Assembly: GCA_016194705.1 (NCBI GenBank)
Contig: JACQAZ010000016.1
Coordinates: 1 to 38,463 of the forward strand
Length of the DNA stretch: 38,463 nucleotides
Direction of reading: 5' to 3'
Origin: Elusimicrobiota bacterium
GTDB taxonomy: Bacteria; Elusimicrobiota; Elusimicrobia; UBA1565; UBA9628
In this document: in pieces, positions 25,713 to 32,475 of the stretch
Position numbering within the stretch: the stretch's first letter is position 1
How the letters are laid out: every line of letters begins with the position of its first letter
Made by a program: the position numbers and the translations under genes
Notes under the pieces: generated by a model
The model's input: the letters and a program-made list of their open reading frames with translations, nothing else
Database searches by the model: none
What the model was told of the DNA's origin: nothing

Positions 25713-25904
25713 CTAGTACATGCTCGCTTTCTTCGAGCTGACCCCGAGCATCGCGGCCAAGCCCGCCCAGTCGGTCTTGAGCCTGTCGTGCTGCTGCTCA
25801 AGCTCCTGCCAGCCCCGGTCGAACTCGACGGGATTGTCGTCGCTTCGGCTGCGGCGTCCCGCCTTGGTGCGCGTCTCGGTCTTCTTCGGCGCTTGCTTTT
25901 TCAT
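25713..25904 (-). CDS. Small basic protein, unknown (63 residues)
   Basis: The N-terminal half is highly basic (MKKQAPKKTETRTKAGRRSR) and the C-terminal half looks helical (WQELEQQHDRLKTDWAGLAA, then MLGVSSKKASMY). It is taken as real because an almost perfect sigma70 promoter (25931-25959) reads into it and a hairpin follows its stop. No Shine-Dalgarno is seen before ATG 25904. The end (LAAMLGVSSKKASMY) faintly resembles part of a helix-turn-helix, but I do not assign a function. Confidence 0.55.
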   Translation of the reverse strand: MKKQAPKKTETRTKAGRRSRSDDNPVEFDRGWQELEQQHDRLKTDWAGLAAMLGVSSKKASMY

Positions 25905-25930
25905 TGGAGTCTCGTTGCGGTCTTGTTGTG

Positions 25931-25959
25931 AGTATAGCCCCCAAACGGGATTTCGTCAA
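25931..25959 (-). promoter_or_regulatory. Strong sigma70-type promoter of the 63-residue gene
   Basis: On the minus strand TTGACG (25959-25954), a 17-bp spacer and TATACT (25936-25931). The predicted RNA start is about 20 nt before ATG 25904. Confidence 0.7.
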
Positions 25960-25989
25960 CACCTTTTTGCGGAGACCTGAAGATCAGGG

Positions 25990-27021
25990 TCAACGGAACG
26001 CGAGATACAGCGTGAAAAGCAGGATCGCGACGACCAGGGCGGGCCTCGCGTCATAGAACAAGGCGTGCAGCCTGTAAGCGCCCCGCTTTCTTCGCGCCTG
26101 GAATTCCTTCAGGAGCTGGGAATGACTGAGGCGCGCGCGATCGCCGCCGGCCCGAGCGGCGCTCATCGCGACGACGGTCTGCGGGAAGGGCCAAAGGACC
26201 GCGGGGCCCATTTCAAGCCTCGCCGTCGCCGGGTTCGGGCTGAAGCCCAGCAGCCCTAGAAGGCCCTCGTCGTTCTCCAAGTGCCGAAGTCCCCCGAAGG
26301 CCCTCGTGCTGTAGCCCCCGGCGATGAAAAGCCCCGCGGCGGGCACCAGGTCCATCAGCAGCATGCTGTCGGCGTTGGTGACGGCGTACTCCCAACAACC
26401 GATGTTCGAGATCACGGCCGACGGCAGCGATGATCGCGTCAGACGCTGCGCGAGGGCGCCGGTATGCGCGAGGTCGCCGTTGATGAGGCGGAATTGCTTC
26501 TGTTCGGAGAAGCCGTTGGGCCGCAGATTGATCTTAGCGCGGCCCAGGGCCTCGCGATCCAGATCGACCAAATCCGCCGACGCGGCCCCAAGCTTGAGGG
26601 CGACGAGCGACAGCATCCCGTCCCCCGCGCCCGCGTCGATGACGTGCCGCCCGGAAAGATCGTTGTTGAGCATGACGGCCGCGGCGGCGATCGTGAAGTC
26701 GCCTAGCCAGCTGGCGATGATGCTTCCATGCAAATCGGCGACCCGGACAGCGTTGCCCCCCAGGCTCTCCCTCAGCGCCGGGCTCAAGAGGCCGTAGCGC
26801 GACTCATCGAGAAAAAACAGAGGCCCGACCCTGACGAAGTCCGTGCTCGGCCACACGCCCCAACGTTCGCACCCAAAAAGAATGGAGCCGCGGCGTAGGC
26901 TCCTTGTGGATGGACGCAGGGCGCCGGCGGGTGAGAACCGCGCTTCAGCGACGATCCGTCCAGCCAACGCTTTGGAGTCATCCTCGTTCCACATCGCGGA
27001 CAGAATCGGACGCGGAATCAT
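25990..27021 (-). CDS. SAM-dependent methyltransferase with C-terminal membrane anchor
   Basis: 343 residues. The middle contains the class I methyltransferase core: HVIDAGAGDGMLSLVALKLG (SAM-binding loop), then LVDLDREALGRAKINL and a later AVISNIGCWEY. The layout resembles PrmA-type protein methyltransferases. The last 18 residues (PALVVAILLFTLYLAFR) form a membrane segment after a basic stretch, so the enzyme is probably tethered to the inner membrane from the cytoplasm. The N-terminal 100 residues are not recognisable. ATG 27021 follows a G-run (GGGGG); a second ATG nine codons on is possible. It has a divergent promoter shared with the first subtilase gene region. Confidence 0.72.
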   Translation of the reverse strand: MIPRPILSAMWNEDDSKALAGRIVAEARFSPAGALRPSTRSLRRGSILFGCERWGVWPSTDFVRVGPLFFLDESRYGLLSPALRESLGGNAVRVADLHGSIIASWLGDFTIAAAAVMLNNDLSGRHVIDAGAGDGMLSLVALKLGAASADLVDLDREALGRAKINLRPNGFSEQKQFRLINGDLAHTGALAQRLTRSSLPSAVISNIGCWEYAVTNADSMLLMDLVPAAGLFIAGGYSTRAFGGLRHLENDEGLLGLLGFSPNPATARLEMGPAVLWPFPQTVVAMSAARAGGDRARLSHSQLLKEFQARRKRGAYRLHALFYDARPALVVAILLFTLYLAFR

Positions 27022-27051
27022 GGAATTCCCCCGGAGCGCTCCACACCCCAG

Positions 27052-27080
27052 AGTTTGCCCCCCAATCCGCGCCCAGTCAA
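27052..27080 (-). promoter_or_regulatory. Promoter of the anchored methyltransferase gene
   Basis: On the minus strand TTGACT (27080-27075), 17-bp spacer, CAAACT (27057-27052). The leader would be about 25 nt, ending in a G-rich ribosome site. Confidence 0.5.
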
Positions 27081-27202
27081 GGTCGATTTGAGCTTTCTTG
27101 AGGGCTCGGGACCGAAGGGCCCAGCGCGTCTGCGCCGAAAGTCCCGGCGGAAGCCCCCGGAAGGCCTATGAAATTCATAGGTCCTTCGGTCCGTTTCCGT
27201 GG

Positions 27203-27208
27203 TATAAT
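27203..27208 (+). promoter_or_regulatory. -10 box (TATAAT) of the first subtilase gene
   Basis: A consensus TATAAT. The expected RNA start is about 28 nt before ATG 27243, leaving room for the GGAGG ribosome site at 27228-27232. The -35 region is poor. Confidence 0.55.
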
Positions 27209-27242
27209 TTTCGATCGCCGTTTTATCGGAGGTTTTCCCGCC

Positions 27243-28421
27243 ATGAGATCCGTCCTCGCCCTTCTTCTCGCCGCTCTGTTCTCGTCGTCGGCCGCCGCGC
27301 AGACCAAGCGCTACATCATCGGCTTCGATCCCGGCGCGAGCCCGGCCGACAAGGCACGCGCGCTCAAGTCGCTGGGTGCGACCGCGGTCGACAGCCTCGA
27401 GGAGTTCGACGCGCTCGTGGCCGAGGTTCCGGTGCAGCCTTTCTCGGTCATGGAGGAGAAGATCCTCTCCGAGCCCGGCGTCGCACAGGTCGAGGAGGAC
27501 GTCTACGTCAATTGGCTGCAGGATTTCGAGCCTTTGCCGGCGCTGAAAGCCCCCGTTTTCGCGGGCAGGACTTCCGTTTCCGCCGCGGCCCTGCCCCCCG
27601 GGGTGTCGCCGGCCGAGGTCCCCTGGGGCGTCGCGCGCGTGAACGCCCCGGCCGCATGGTCGAAGACCCAAGGCAACGGCGTGCGCGTGGCCGTGCTCGA
27701 CACCGGCATCGCCTCGGACCACCCCGACCTCAAAGGCCAGGTCGTCGGCTGCTACAACGCCTTCGACAAGAGCAAGCCCTGCATCGACGAGAACCACCAC
27801 GGCACCCACGTCGCGGGCACGATCGCAGCGCTCTGGGACGGCAAGGGAGTCGTCGGCGTCGCTCCCAAGGCCCAGCTCGTCGCCGTCAAGGTCCTCGACG
27901 AGAAGGGCGGGGCGAATCTGACCTCGGTCATCAAGGGCATCCTGTGGACCGCCAAGAACAACATCCAGGTCGCCAACATGAGCCTGGGCTCCCCGATCGG
28001 GATCATCTTCATGCGGCTGGCCATCAACTACGCGACCGACCGCGGGGTCGTCTTCGTCGCCGCCGCCGGCAACAACGGCAAGAAGGTGGAGTATCCCGGC
28101 GGCTACCCCAACGTGATCGCGGTCTCGGCCTCGGATGAGCGCGACCGGATCTCCTCGTTCTCGAGCCGGGGCGACAAGGTCGAGTTCATCGCGCCCGGCG
28201 AGGACGTCAAATCCACTGTTCCCGGCGGCGGGTATGATTGGCTCTCCGGCACCTCGATGGCGACCCCCCACGTCGCCGGCCTAGCCGCCCTGGCGGTTTC
28301 GCGCGGCTACCGCGGCATCGACGCCGTGCGCAAGGCGCTCACGCGCGCCGCCAAGCCTATCGGGCTAAAGCCGACCGAGCAGGGCCGCGGCCTCATCGAC
28401 GCGGCCGTCCTGGTCCGTTAG
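27243..28421 (+). CDS. Secreted S8 (subtilisin-like) serine protease, copy 1
   Basis: 392 residues. The signal peptide is MRSVLALLLAALFSSSAAAQ, followed by an inhibitor-like propeptide (about residues 21-90, KRYIIGFDPG to VEEDVYV) and the peptidase domain from about residue 125. Triad: Asp153 in AVLDTGI, His186 in HHGTHVAG, Ser338 in SGTSMATPHVAG; the oxyanion Asn is in AAAGNNG. Chosen start ATG 27243 has GGAGG in front and begins the signal peptide; an in-frame ATG at 27168 lies upstream of the -10 box and is rejected. It has no extra C-terminal domain. A close relative follows in tandem. Confidence 0.95.
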   Translation: MRSVLALLLAALFSSSAAAQTKRYIIGFDPGASPADKARALKSLGATAVDSLEEFDALVAEVPVQPFSVMEEKILSEPGVAQVEEDVYVNWLQDFEPLPALKAPVFAGRTSVSAAALPPGVSPAEVPWGVARVNAPAAWSKTQGNGVRVAVLDTGIASDHPDLKGQVVGCYNAFDKSKPCIDENHHGTHVAGTIAALWDGKGVVGVAPKAQLVAVKVLDEKGGANLTSVIKGILWTAKNNIQVANMSLGSPIGIIFMRLAINYATDRGVVFVAAAGNNGKKVEYPGGYPNVIAVSASDERDRISSFSSRGDKVEFIAPGEDVKSTVPGGGYDWLSGTSMATPHVAGLAALAVSRGYRGIDAVRKALTRAAKPIGLKPTEQGRGLIDAAVLVR

Positions 28422-28586
28422 GCCCAGACGTCCCAGGCCCTAAGGGCCCACCCTATAGGACTTTAGACCTAGCCGGTGCTGGGCCCATTGACTCATGGCA
28501 AAACTGGGTCTTTTGTCCACACTGAGGAGGTAAAAGTTCGGCAAAGGCCCGGACCCCTCTCCGGGCCGACAACGGGGGGTAGCAGA
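28422..28586 (+). promoter_or_regulatory. 165-bp structured gap and leader between the two subtilase genes
   Basis: It holds a short GGCCC/GGGCC hairpin after the first gene and a possible promoter (TTGACT 28488-28493, 17-bp spacer, TTTTGT 28511-28516). An AGGAGG at 28525-28530 has no start codon behind it. A strong hairpin (28546-28567, arms GGCCCGGA / TCCGGGCC) ends 19 nt before ATG 28587. I compared it by eye with common riboswitches and found no match. Confidence 0.4.
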
Positions 28587-29867
28587 ATGCGAAAAGTCCT
28601 AGCGCTCTTTATCGCGCTGACGGTCCTGACGGGATTCGTCGCGAATGCCGACGCAAAACGCGTCATCATCACCTTCAAGGCGGGCACGGCCTCGGCCGTC
28701 CGCGCGAAGGCTCTGGAGGGCCTCAAAGCGAAGGAAGTCTCCACGATCGAGAGCACCGATCAGGAGAAGCTGTTCATCGCCGTCGTCGCCGAAGTGCAGG
28801 GAACCGCGCAGACCGCGAAAGTCTTGGGGGCGTTCGACGGGACCGGCTCGGGAAGCGTCTCGCTCGAGGACCCGAGCATCGCCTCGGTCGAGGAAGATTA
28901 TAAGGTCAAGTGGATCGAGACCGCGCCCGCGACCTTGGGAGCCACTCCCTTCATCAATGGCGGCGCGGCGCTCGGAGCCTTCGGGCTCAAGAGCTTCAAG
29001 GCCTCCGGGCCCGGAGTCTTCGCTGCCGCTTCCGCGCGCAGCCCGTACCCGTGGGGAATAAAGCGCGTCAAGGCGCCCTCGGCCTGGGACTACACCCAGG
29101 GCGAGAAGGTGCGCGTGGCGATCATCGACACGGGCATCGACCTGCGTCATGGCGCCTTGCAGGGCAAGATCGACGGCGGCTTCAACGCGATCACCGACTC
29201 GGAAGCCGACGGGGCCTACCAGGACGACAACGGCCACGGCACTCACGTGGCCGGCACGGTCGCGGCCAACTCGCCGGACAAGCTCTTCGGAGTCGCACCC
29301 AAGGCGCGCCTCTACGCGGTCAAGGTGCTCGACGCCGAGGGCTCGGGGTCCTTGAGCAACGTCGTCAAGGGCATCGTCTGGGCGGCCAACAACGGCATGC
29401 AGGTCGCCAACATGAGCCTGGGCTCGCCGATGCCCAGCGACACGATGCAGCGCGCCCTGCGCTACGCCAAAGGGCGCGGCGTCGTCGTCGTGGCCGCGGC
29501 GGGCAACTCGGGGGGCGCTGTGGGCTACCCCGGAGCCTACCCGGAGACCATCGCGGTGGCGGCCTCCGACTGGAACGACAAGATCGCGGCGTTCTCGAGC
29601 CGCGGCCCGCAGGTCAAGTTCATCGCGCCCGGCGTTTCGGTGCTGTCCTCGATGATGGGCGGCGATTTCGCCACCCTCTCGGGGACCTCGATGGCCGCTC
29701 CTCACGTCACCGGACTTGCGGCGCTCGCGGTCGCGCAGGGCTTCCGCGGTCTCGACGGCCCTGACGGCGTGCTCGCCCAGCTCCAGAAGGCCGCCAAGAA
29801 GATCGACGGCCTCTCGGCGGAAGAGCAGGGCCTCGGGATGATCGACGCGGGAAAACTCGTTCGCTAG
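28587..29867 (+). CDS. Secreted S8 (subtilisin-like) serine protease, copy 2
   Basis: 426 residues. The signal peptide is MRKVLALFIALTVLTGFVANADA, followed by a propeptide (to about residue 110), a 45-residue Gly/Ala-rich linker longer than in copy 1, and the peptidase domain. Triad: Asp181 in AIIDTGI, His217 in GHGTHVAG, Ser368 in SGTSMAAPHVTG; Asn in AAAGNSG. It is paralogous to copy 1 throughout (shared VANMSLGSP and FSSRG). The start has GGGGGG upstream. The gene ends in a strong terminator, so transcription does not continue into the lipid-kinase gene. Confidence 0.95.
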   Translation: MRKVLALFIALTVLTGFVANADAKRVIITFKAGTASAVRAKALEGLKAKEVSTIESTDQEKLFIAVVAEVQGTAQTAKVLGAFDGTGSGSVSLEDPSIASVEEDYKVKWIETAPATLGATPFINGGAALGAFGLKSFKASGPGVFAAASARSPYPWGIKRVKAPSAWDYTQGEKVRVAIIDTGIDLRHGALQGKIDGGFNAITDSEADGAYQDDNGHGTHVAGTVAANSPDKLFGVAPKARLYAVKVLDAEGSGSLSNVVKGIVWAANNGMQVANMSLGSPMPSDTMQRALRYAKGRGVVVVAAAGNSGGAVGYPGAYPETIAVAASDWNDKIAAFSSRGPQVKFIAPGVSVLSSMMGGDFATLSGTSMAAPHVTGLAALAVAQGFRGLDGPDGVLAQLQKAAKKIDGLSAEEQGLGMIDAGKLVR

Positions 29868-29900
29868 CGGCTTCTCGCTCAGGCTCAGAGCTGTTTAAAG

Positions 29901-29938
29901 AAAAGACTCCTGGCTCGGTGAGCCAGGAGTCTTTTTTT
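29901..29938 (+). terminator. Strong rho-independent terminator
   Basis: A perfect 16-bp stem (AAAAGACTCCTGGCTC with its complement) and GGT loop, ending in an unbroken T7 run. It closes the second subtilase transcript. The -10 box of the next gene begins two bases later. Confidence 0.95.
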
Positions 29939-29939
29939 G

Positions 29940-29945
29940 TAAGCT
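29940..29945 (+). promoter_or_regulatory. -10 box (TAAGCT) of the lipid-kinase-like gene
   Basis: TAAGCT ends 6 nt before GTG 29952, and any -35 element would lie inside the terminator stem. The same hexamer precedes the acyltransferase gene at 34335. Confidence 0.5.
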
Positions 29946-29951
29946 CATGAG

Positions 29952-30869
29952 GTGAAGACGCTTTTCATCGTCAATCCGGCCGCGGGAAACGGGCGAGGCG
30001 ACGGCCGTTGGGCGTCATTCGAGGCGCGCTTTCTCGAGGCCTCGCCCGGCTCGAAGGTGTGGAGGACCGAGCGCCCGGGCCACGCGGTCGAGCTCGTCGC
30101 CAAGGCCCTCGAGGGGGGCTTCGAGGCGATCGTGGCCGTCGGCGGCGACGGCACGGCCGGCGAGGTCGTCGACGGCTACCTGAAGTCGCCCGTCGCCTTG
30201 CGCAAGCGCGCCGCCTTGGGGACTTGGCCGGTCGGCTCGGGCTGCGACCTGGCGCGCCACCTCGGTCTCAAGGCCGACGAGAGCTTCCTCGAGGTCCTCT
30301 CAAAGCCCGTGATACGAAGGCTCGACGCCGGCCTCGTCGAGTTCTCGGGCGAGGGCGGACCCGCGCGGCGGCATTTCCTCAACGTCGTCTCTCTCGGCAT
30401 CGGGGGCGAGATCGGCAGGAAGACGCAAGAGAAGGGCAAGCGCTGGGGAGGGACGCTGAGCTATCTTTTGACCTCGCTCTCGTGCCTGCTGCGGGCCAAG
30501 CCCTACGCGATGACTTTGCTGACCGACGGCAAGGCCGAGCCGGGCGCTCCGTACCACCTAGTCGCGGTCGCCAACACGAGCACGACGGGGGGCGGCATGC
30601 GCATCGCCCCGCAGGCCGACGCGCAGGACGGGCTTCTCGACCTCGTCTCGGTCGGGGCTCTCTCGCGGCTCTCGCTGCTCCAGCGCTTCCCGCTGATCTA
30701 CTCGGGCGGCCACATCGGGACAGCCGGCGTCTCCCACAGAAAAATAAGGCGCCTCGAGATCGCCTCGGAGGGGACGGTCTATCTGAACATAGACGGCGAG
30801 GCGGTCGGGACTTTGCCCGCGGTGTTCCAGGTCCTGCCCGCGGCCGTGCCCTTCCTCTGCCCTACTTGA
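29952..30869 (+). CDS. Diacylglycerol/sphingosine-kinase family lipid kinase
   Basis: 305 residues starting at GTG. The catalytic domain has FIVNPAAGNGRGDGRW at the start, the ATP-binding AVGGDGTAGEVVDG, and TWPVGSGCDLARHLGL. The C-terminal half (HLVAVANTSTTGGGMRIAPQ, then DGLLDLVSVG) matches the beta-rich second domain. The family phosphorylates diacylglycerol or related lipids with ATP; the substrate cannot be read from the sequence. Its end overlaps the convergent cupin gene by 8 bp. Confidence 0.92.
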   Translation: MKTLFIVNPAAGNGRGDGRWASFEARFLEASPGSKVWRTERPGHAVELVAKALEGGFEAIVAVGGDGTAGEVVDGYLKSPVALRKRAALGTWPVGSGCDLARHLGLKADESFLEVLSKPVIRRLDAGLVEFSGEGGPARRHFLNVVSLGIGGEIGRKTQEKGKRWGGTLSYLLTSLSCLLRAKPYAMTLLTDGKAEPGAPYHLVAVANTSTTGGGMRIAPQADAQDGLLDLVSVGALSRLSLLQRFPLIYSGGHIGTAGVSHRKIRRLEIASEGTVYLNIDGEAVGTLPAVFQVLPAAVPFLCPT

Positions 30870-31284
30870 CCGAGGGCAGCCCCTTGACGTCGTAGGGGCC
30901 CGTCACCGTGACGAACAGCACGCAGGCGCTCTTGGCCTTGAGCGAATGCATGAGCCCCGAGGGGATCGCGGCGTAGGATTCGGGGCCCAAGGTCGTCGGC
31001 GACCCGGCCTGCTCGACGACAAGCTTGCCTTTGATGACGAGGATGGTCTCGTCGTGGGTGTGGAAATGGGGCGGCAGGGTGTAGCCCGAGGGAAACCGAA
31101 CCAGAGTCTGCACCGCGTGGGTGACGGGATCCTCGTAGACCAGGTGGTACTCGGCCCCGGGCGGCAGGCTGCCCGAGACCTTCCATTGGATCTCCTCGGG
31201 GTGCTTGAGGACCAGAGGCGAGCCCGGCGCCTGCGCGGCGGCCGGGCCGGCGAGAATCAGCAAAGCGGCGAGCGCGGGTCTCAT
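30862..31284 (-). CDS. Secreted cupin-domain protein
   Basis: 140 residues. The signal peptide (MRPALAALLILAGPAAAQA) precedes a single cupin barrel. Motif 1 is PPHFHTHDETILVIKG (His73, His75, Glu79) and motif 2 includes IPSGLMH with His113, so a metal site is complete. Single cupins may be small dioxygenases, isomerases or sugar binders; exported ones are poorly known and I assign no activity. The last 8 bp are shared tail-to-tail with the lipid kinase gene. Confidence 0.87.
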   Translation of the reverse strand: MRPALAALLILAGPAAAQAPGSPLVLKHPEEIQWKVSGSLPPGAEYHLVYEDPVTHAVQTLVRFPSGYTLPPHFHTHDETILVIKGKLVVEQAGSPTTLGPESYAAIPSGLMHSLKAKSACVLFVTVTGPYDVKGLPSVK

Positions 31285-31290
31285 AGGCAG

Positions 31291-31296
31291 AGCCTA
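31291..31296 (-). promoter_or_regulatory. -10 box (TAGGCT) of the cupin gene
   Basis: TAGGCT on the minus strand ends 6 nt before ATG 31284; CTGCCT lies between, with no ribosome site. Confidence 0.45.
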
Positions 31297-31312
31297 GCAG
31301 TTTTCAATCGCC

Positions 31313-31948
31313 CTACTCCATGCGGATGAGCTTGGCGGGACGGCCGCGCGGCCGGCTCGACTTGCGCGGCTCGCCGCGGATGACGACGCCCAGGCGGCGG
31401 TAGCGTTGGATCGGCCCGTTGCGGTCCTCGAAGTCGTGCCAGCGCTCGAGCAGTTCCGTGAGCGGCAGGTAGGCGTAAGCGCCCTCGGCCGAGGGATCCA
31501 TGAAATAGGCATACTGCGCATCCATAGCGCTCAGCACGACGTAATGCCCGTCGTCCCAATCGTCGGCCCACTTGAGCGGCTTGGCCTTCTTGTCGCGCCA
31601 GGCCTGCAGGTCGACGATGACGGTGTCGCCGCGCTCAAGGGCGTCGCGCAGGTCGTCGAGGCGCATGTTCTCCGAGAGCCCGGCCTTCAAGCCGTAATGA
31701 TCCGCACCAAAGACGATGTGGAACGGGTCGGTGCCGTCCTTGGGAGTGGTCTGGAGCAGGGGGAACAGGCTCGTTTCGTCGCCGTTGTAGACGCCCCAGT
31801 ACACTAGCACCGAGTAGAGCGCGGCCGCGCCGCAATCGTAATGCGTGGTCTGCGCGACCAGCGGCAGGGGCAGGAAGTTCGCCGGAAGCGCCGGTTCGGC
31901 CGCGGCCGGCCCGGCGATCGCCAGAGCGAGAAGCAATGCCTGGCTCAT
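31313..31948 (-). CDS. Secreted C39-like cysteine peptidase
   Basis: 211 residues. The signal peptide (MSQALLLALAIAGPAAA) is followed by LVAQTTHYDCGAAALYSVLVYW with oxyanion Gln33 and nucleophile Cys39, then DDGHYVVLSAMDAQYAYFMDP with His135 and Asp151. This is the arrangement of the C39 peptidases, which cut leader peptides after double glycine, but here the domain stands alone and is exported rather than fused to an ABC transporter. The C-terminus is basic (SSRPRGRPAKLIRME). ATG 31948 overlaps the lipoprotein stop (ATGA). It may process or bind a peptide in the envelope. Confidence 0.82.
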   Translation of the reverse strand: MSQALLLALAIAGPAAAEPALPANFLPLPLVAQTTHYDCGAAALYSVLVYWGVYNGDETSLFPLLQTTPKDGTDPFHIVFGADHYGLKAGLSENMRLDDLRDALERGDTVIVDLQAWRDKKAKPLKWADDWDDGHYVVLSAMDAQYAYFMDPSAEGAYAYLPLTELLERWHDFEDRNGPIQRYRRLGVVIRGEPRKSSRPRGRPAKLIRME

Positions 31949-32352
31949 TTCCAGCCGATGGGCTGATAGCCCTTCTGCGCGAGGCAGTAGTCCGTGAAGC
32001 GCATGTAGACCCCGTCGGGAGTGTTCGCCCGGACCGCGCCGTGGGCGGCTCCTGCCGCGGCGCCGACCGCCGCGCCCTCCGACACGGCGCGCGCGTAATC
32101 CCCGGTGAAGGCGCCCGTCACGATCCCGAGAAAAGCCCCAAAGATCGCGCCGCCCAAGGTCTTCTTGGCGACGATCTCGCTTTTGTGCGCCTTGAGGAAC
32201 TCGTTGGCCTTGGCCTCGCATTCCTCGGTATCAGCCTTGACCTTCTCGGGATTTTGAAGATTGTAAAACTCCGTGGGATACAGAACCGGCTTGGGATGCG
32301 AGCAGGCGCCGAGCGCGAGAAGGCCCGTCAGCGCGATGGCTTTCCTTGACAT
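31945..32352 (-). CDS. Small lipoprotein with glycine-zipper segment
   Basis: 135 residues. The lipobox LGAC (Cys17) follows a signal peptide (MSRKAIALTGLLALGAC). After a charged helical part comes a Gly/Ala-rich segment (LGGAIFGAFLGIVTGAFTG, then EGAAVGAAAGAAHGAVRA) of the glycine-zipper type, which can insert in or pack on a membrane. Both Cys138-like ends are absent; Cys residues remain at ECE and DYC. The ATG lies 10 nt from the 3' end of tRNA-Phe and has no Shine-Dalgarno. It is coupled to the C39-like gene. Confidence 0.85.
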   Translation of the reverse strand: MSRKAIALTGLLALGACSHPKPVLYPTEFYNLQNPEKVKADTEECEAKANEFLKAHKSEIVAKKTLGGAIFGAFLGIVTGAFTGDYARAVSEGAAVGAAAGAAHGAVRANTPDGVYMRFTDYCLAQKGYQPIGWK

Positions 32353-32362
32353 GGGAGAAAAA

Positions 32363-32437
32363 TGGTGGCGGGGGACAGGATCGAACTGTCGACACCCGGT
32401 TTTTCAGACCGGTGCTCTACCACTGAGCTACCCCGCC
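32363..32437 (-). tRNA. tRNA-Phe (GAA), CCA encoded
   Basis: 75 nt and a full cloverleaf: acceptor GGCGGGG/CCCCGCC, D arm GCTC/GAGC, anticodon stem CCGGT/ACCGG with loop CTGAAAA (anticodon GAA at 32405-32403), T arm GACAG/CTGTC with loop TTCGATC, discriminator A and genomic CCA. It separates the transporter gene from the lipoprotein gene on the same strand. Confidence 0.97.
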
Positions 32438-32446
32438 GGAGGGACA

Positions 32447-32475
32447 AGAATATCAATTTTGCGGCGCGCGGTGAA
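32447..32475 (-). promoter_or_regulatory. Promoter of the tRNA-Phe gene
   Basis: On the minus strand TTCACC (32475-32470), 17-bp spacer, TATTCT (32452-32447), ending 9 nt before the mature tRNA 5' end. It overlaps the 3' end of the MFS gene. Confidence 0.5.

Noticed and set aside
25720..25980. Plus-strand open frame overlapping the 63-residue gene
   Set aside because: No promoter or ribosome site; the minus strand has both a strong promoter and an ATG.
27168..27242. Earlier ATG start for the first subtilase
   Set aside because: Lies upstream of the TATAAT box and would destroy the signal peptide; ATG 27243 has GGAGG.
28501..28586. c-di-GMP or other known riboswitch in the subtilase leader
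   Set aside because: GGCAAAGG resembles a fragment of the c-di-GMP-I class but the required helices are not present.
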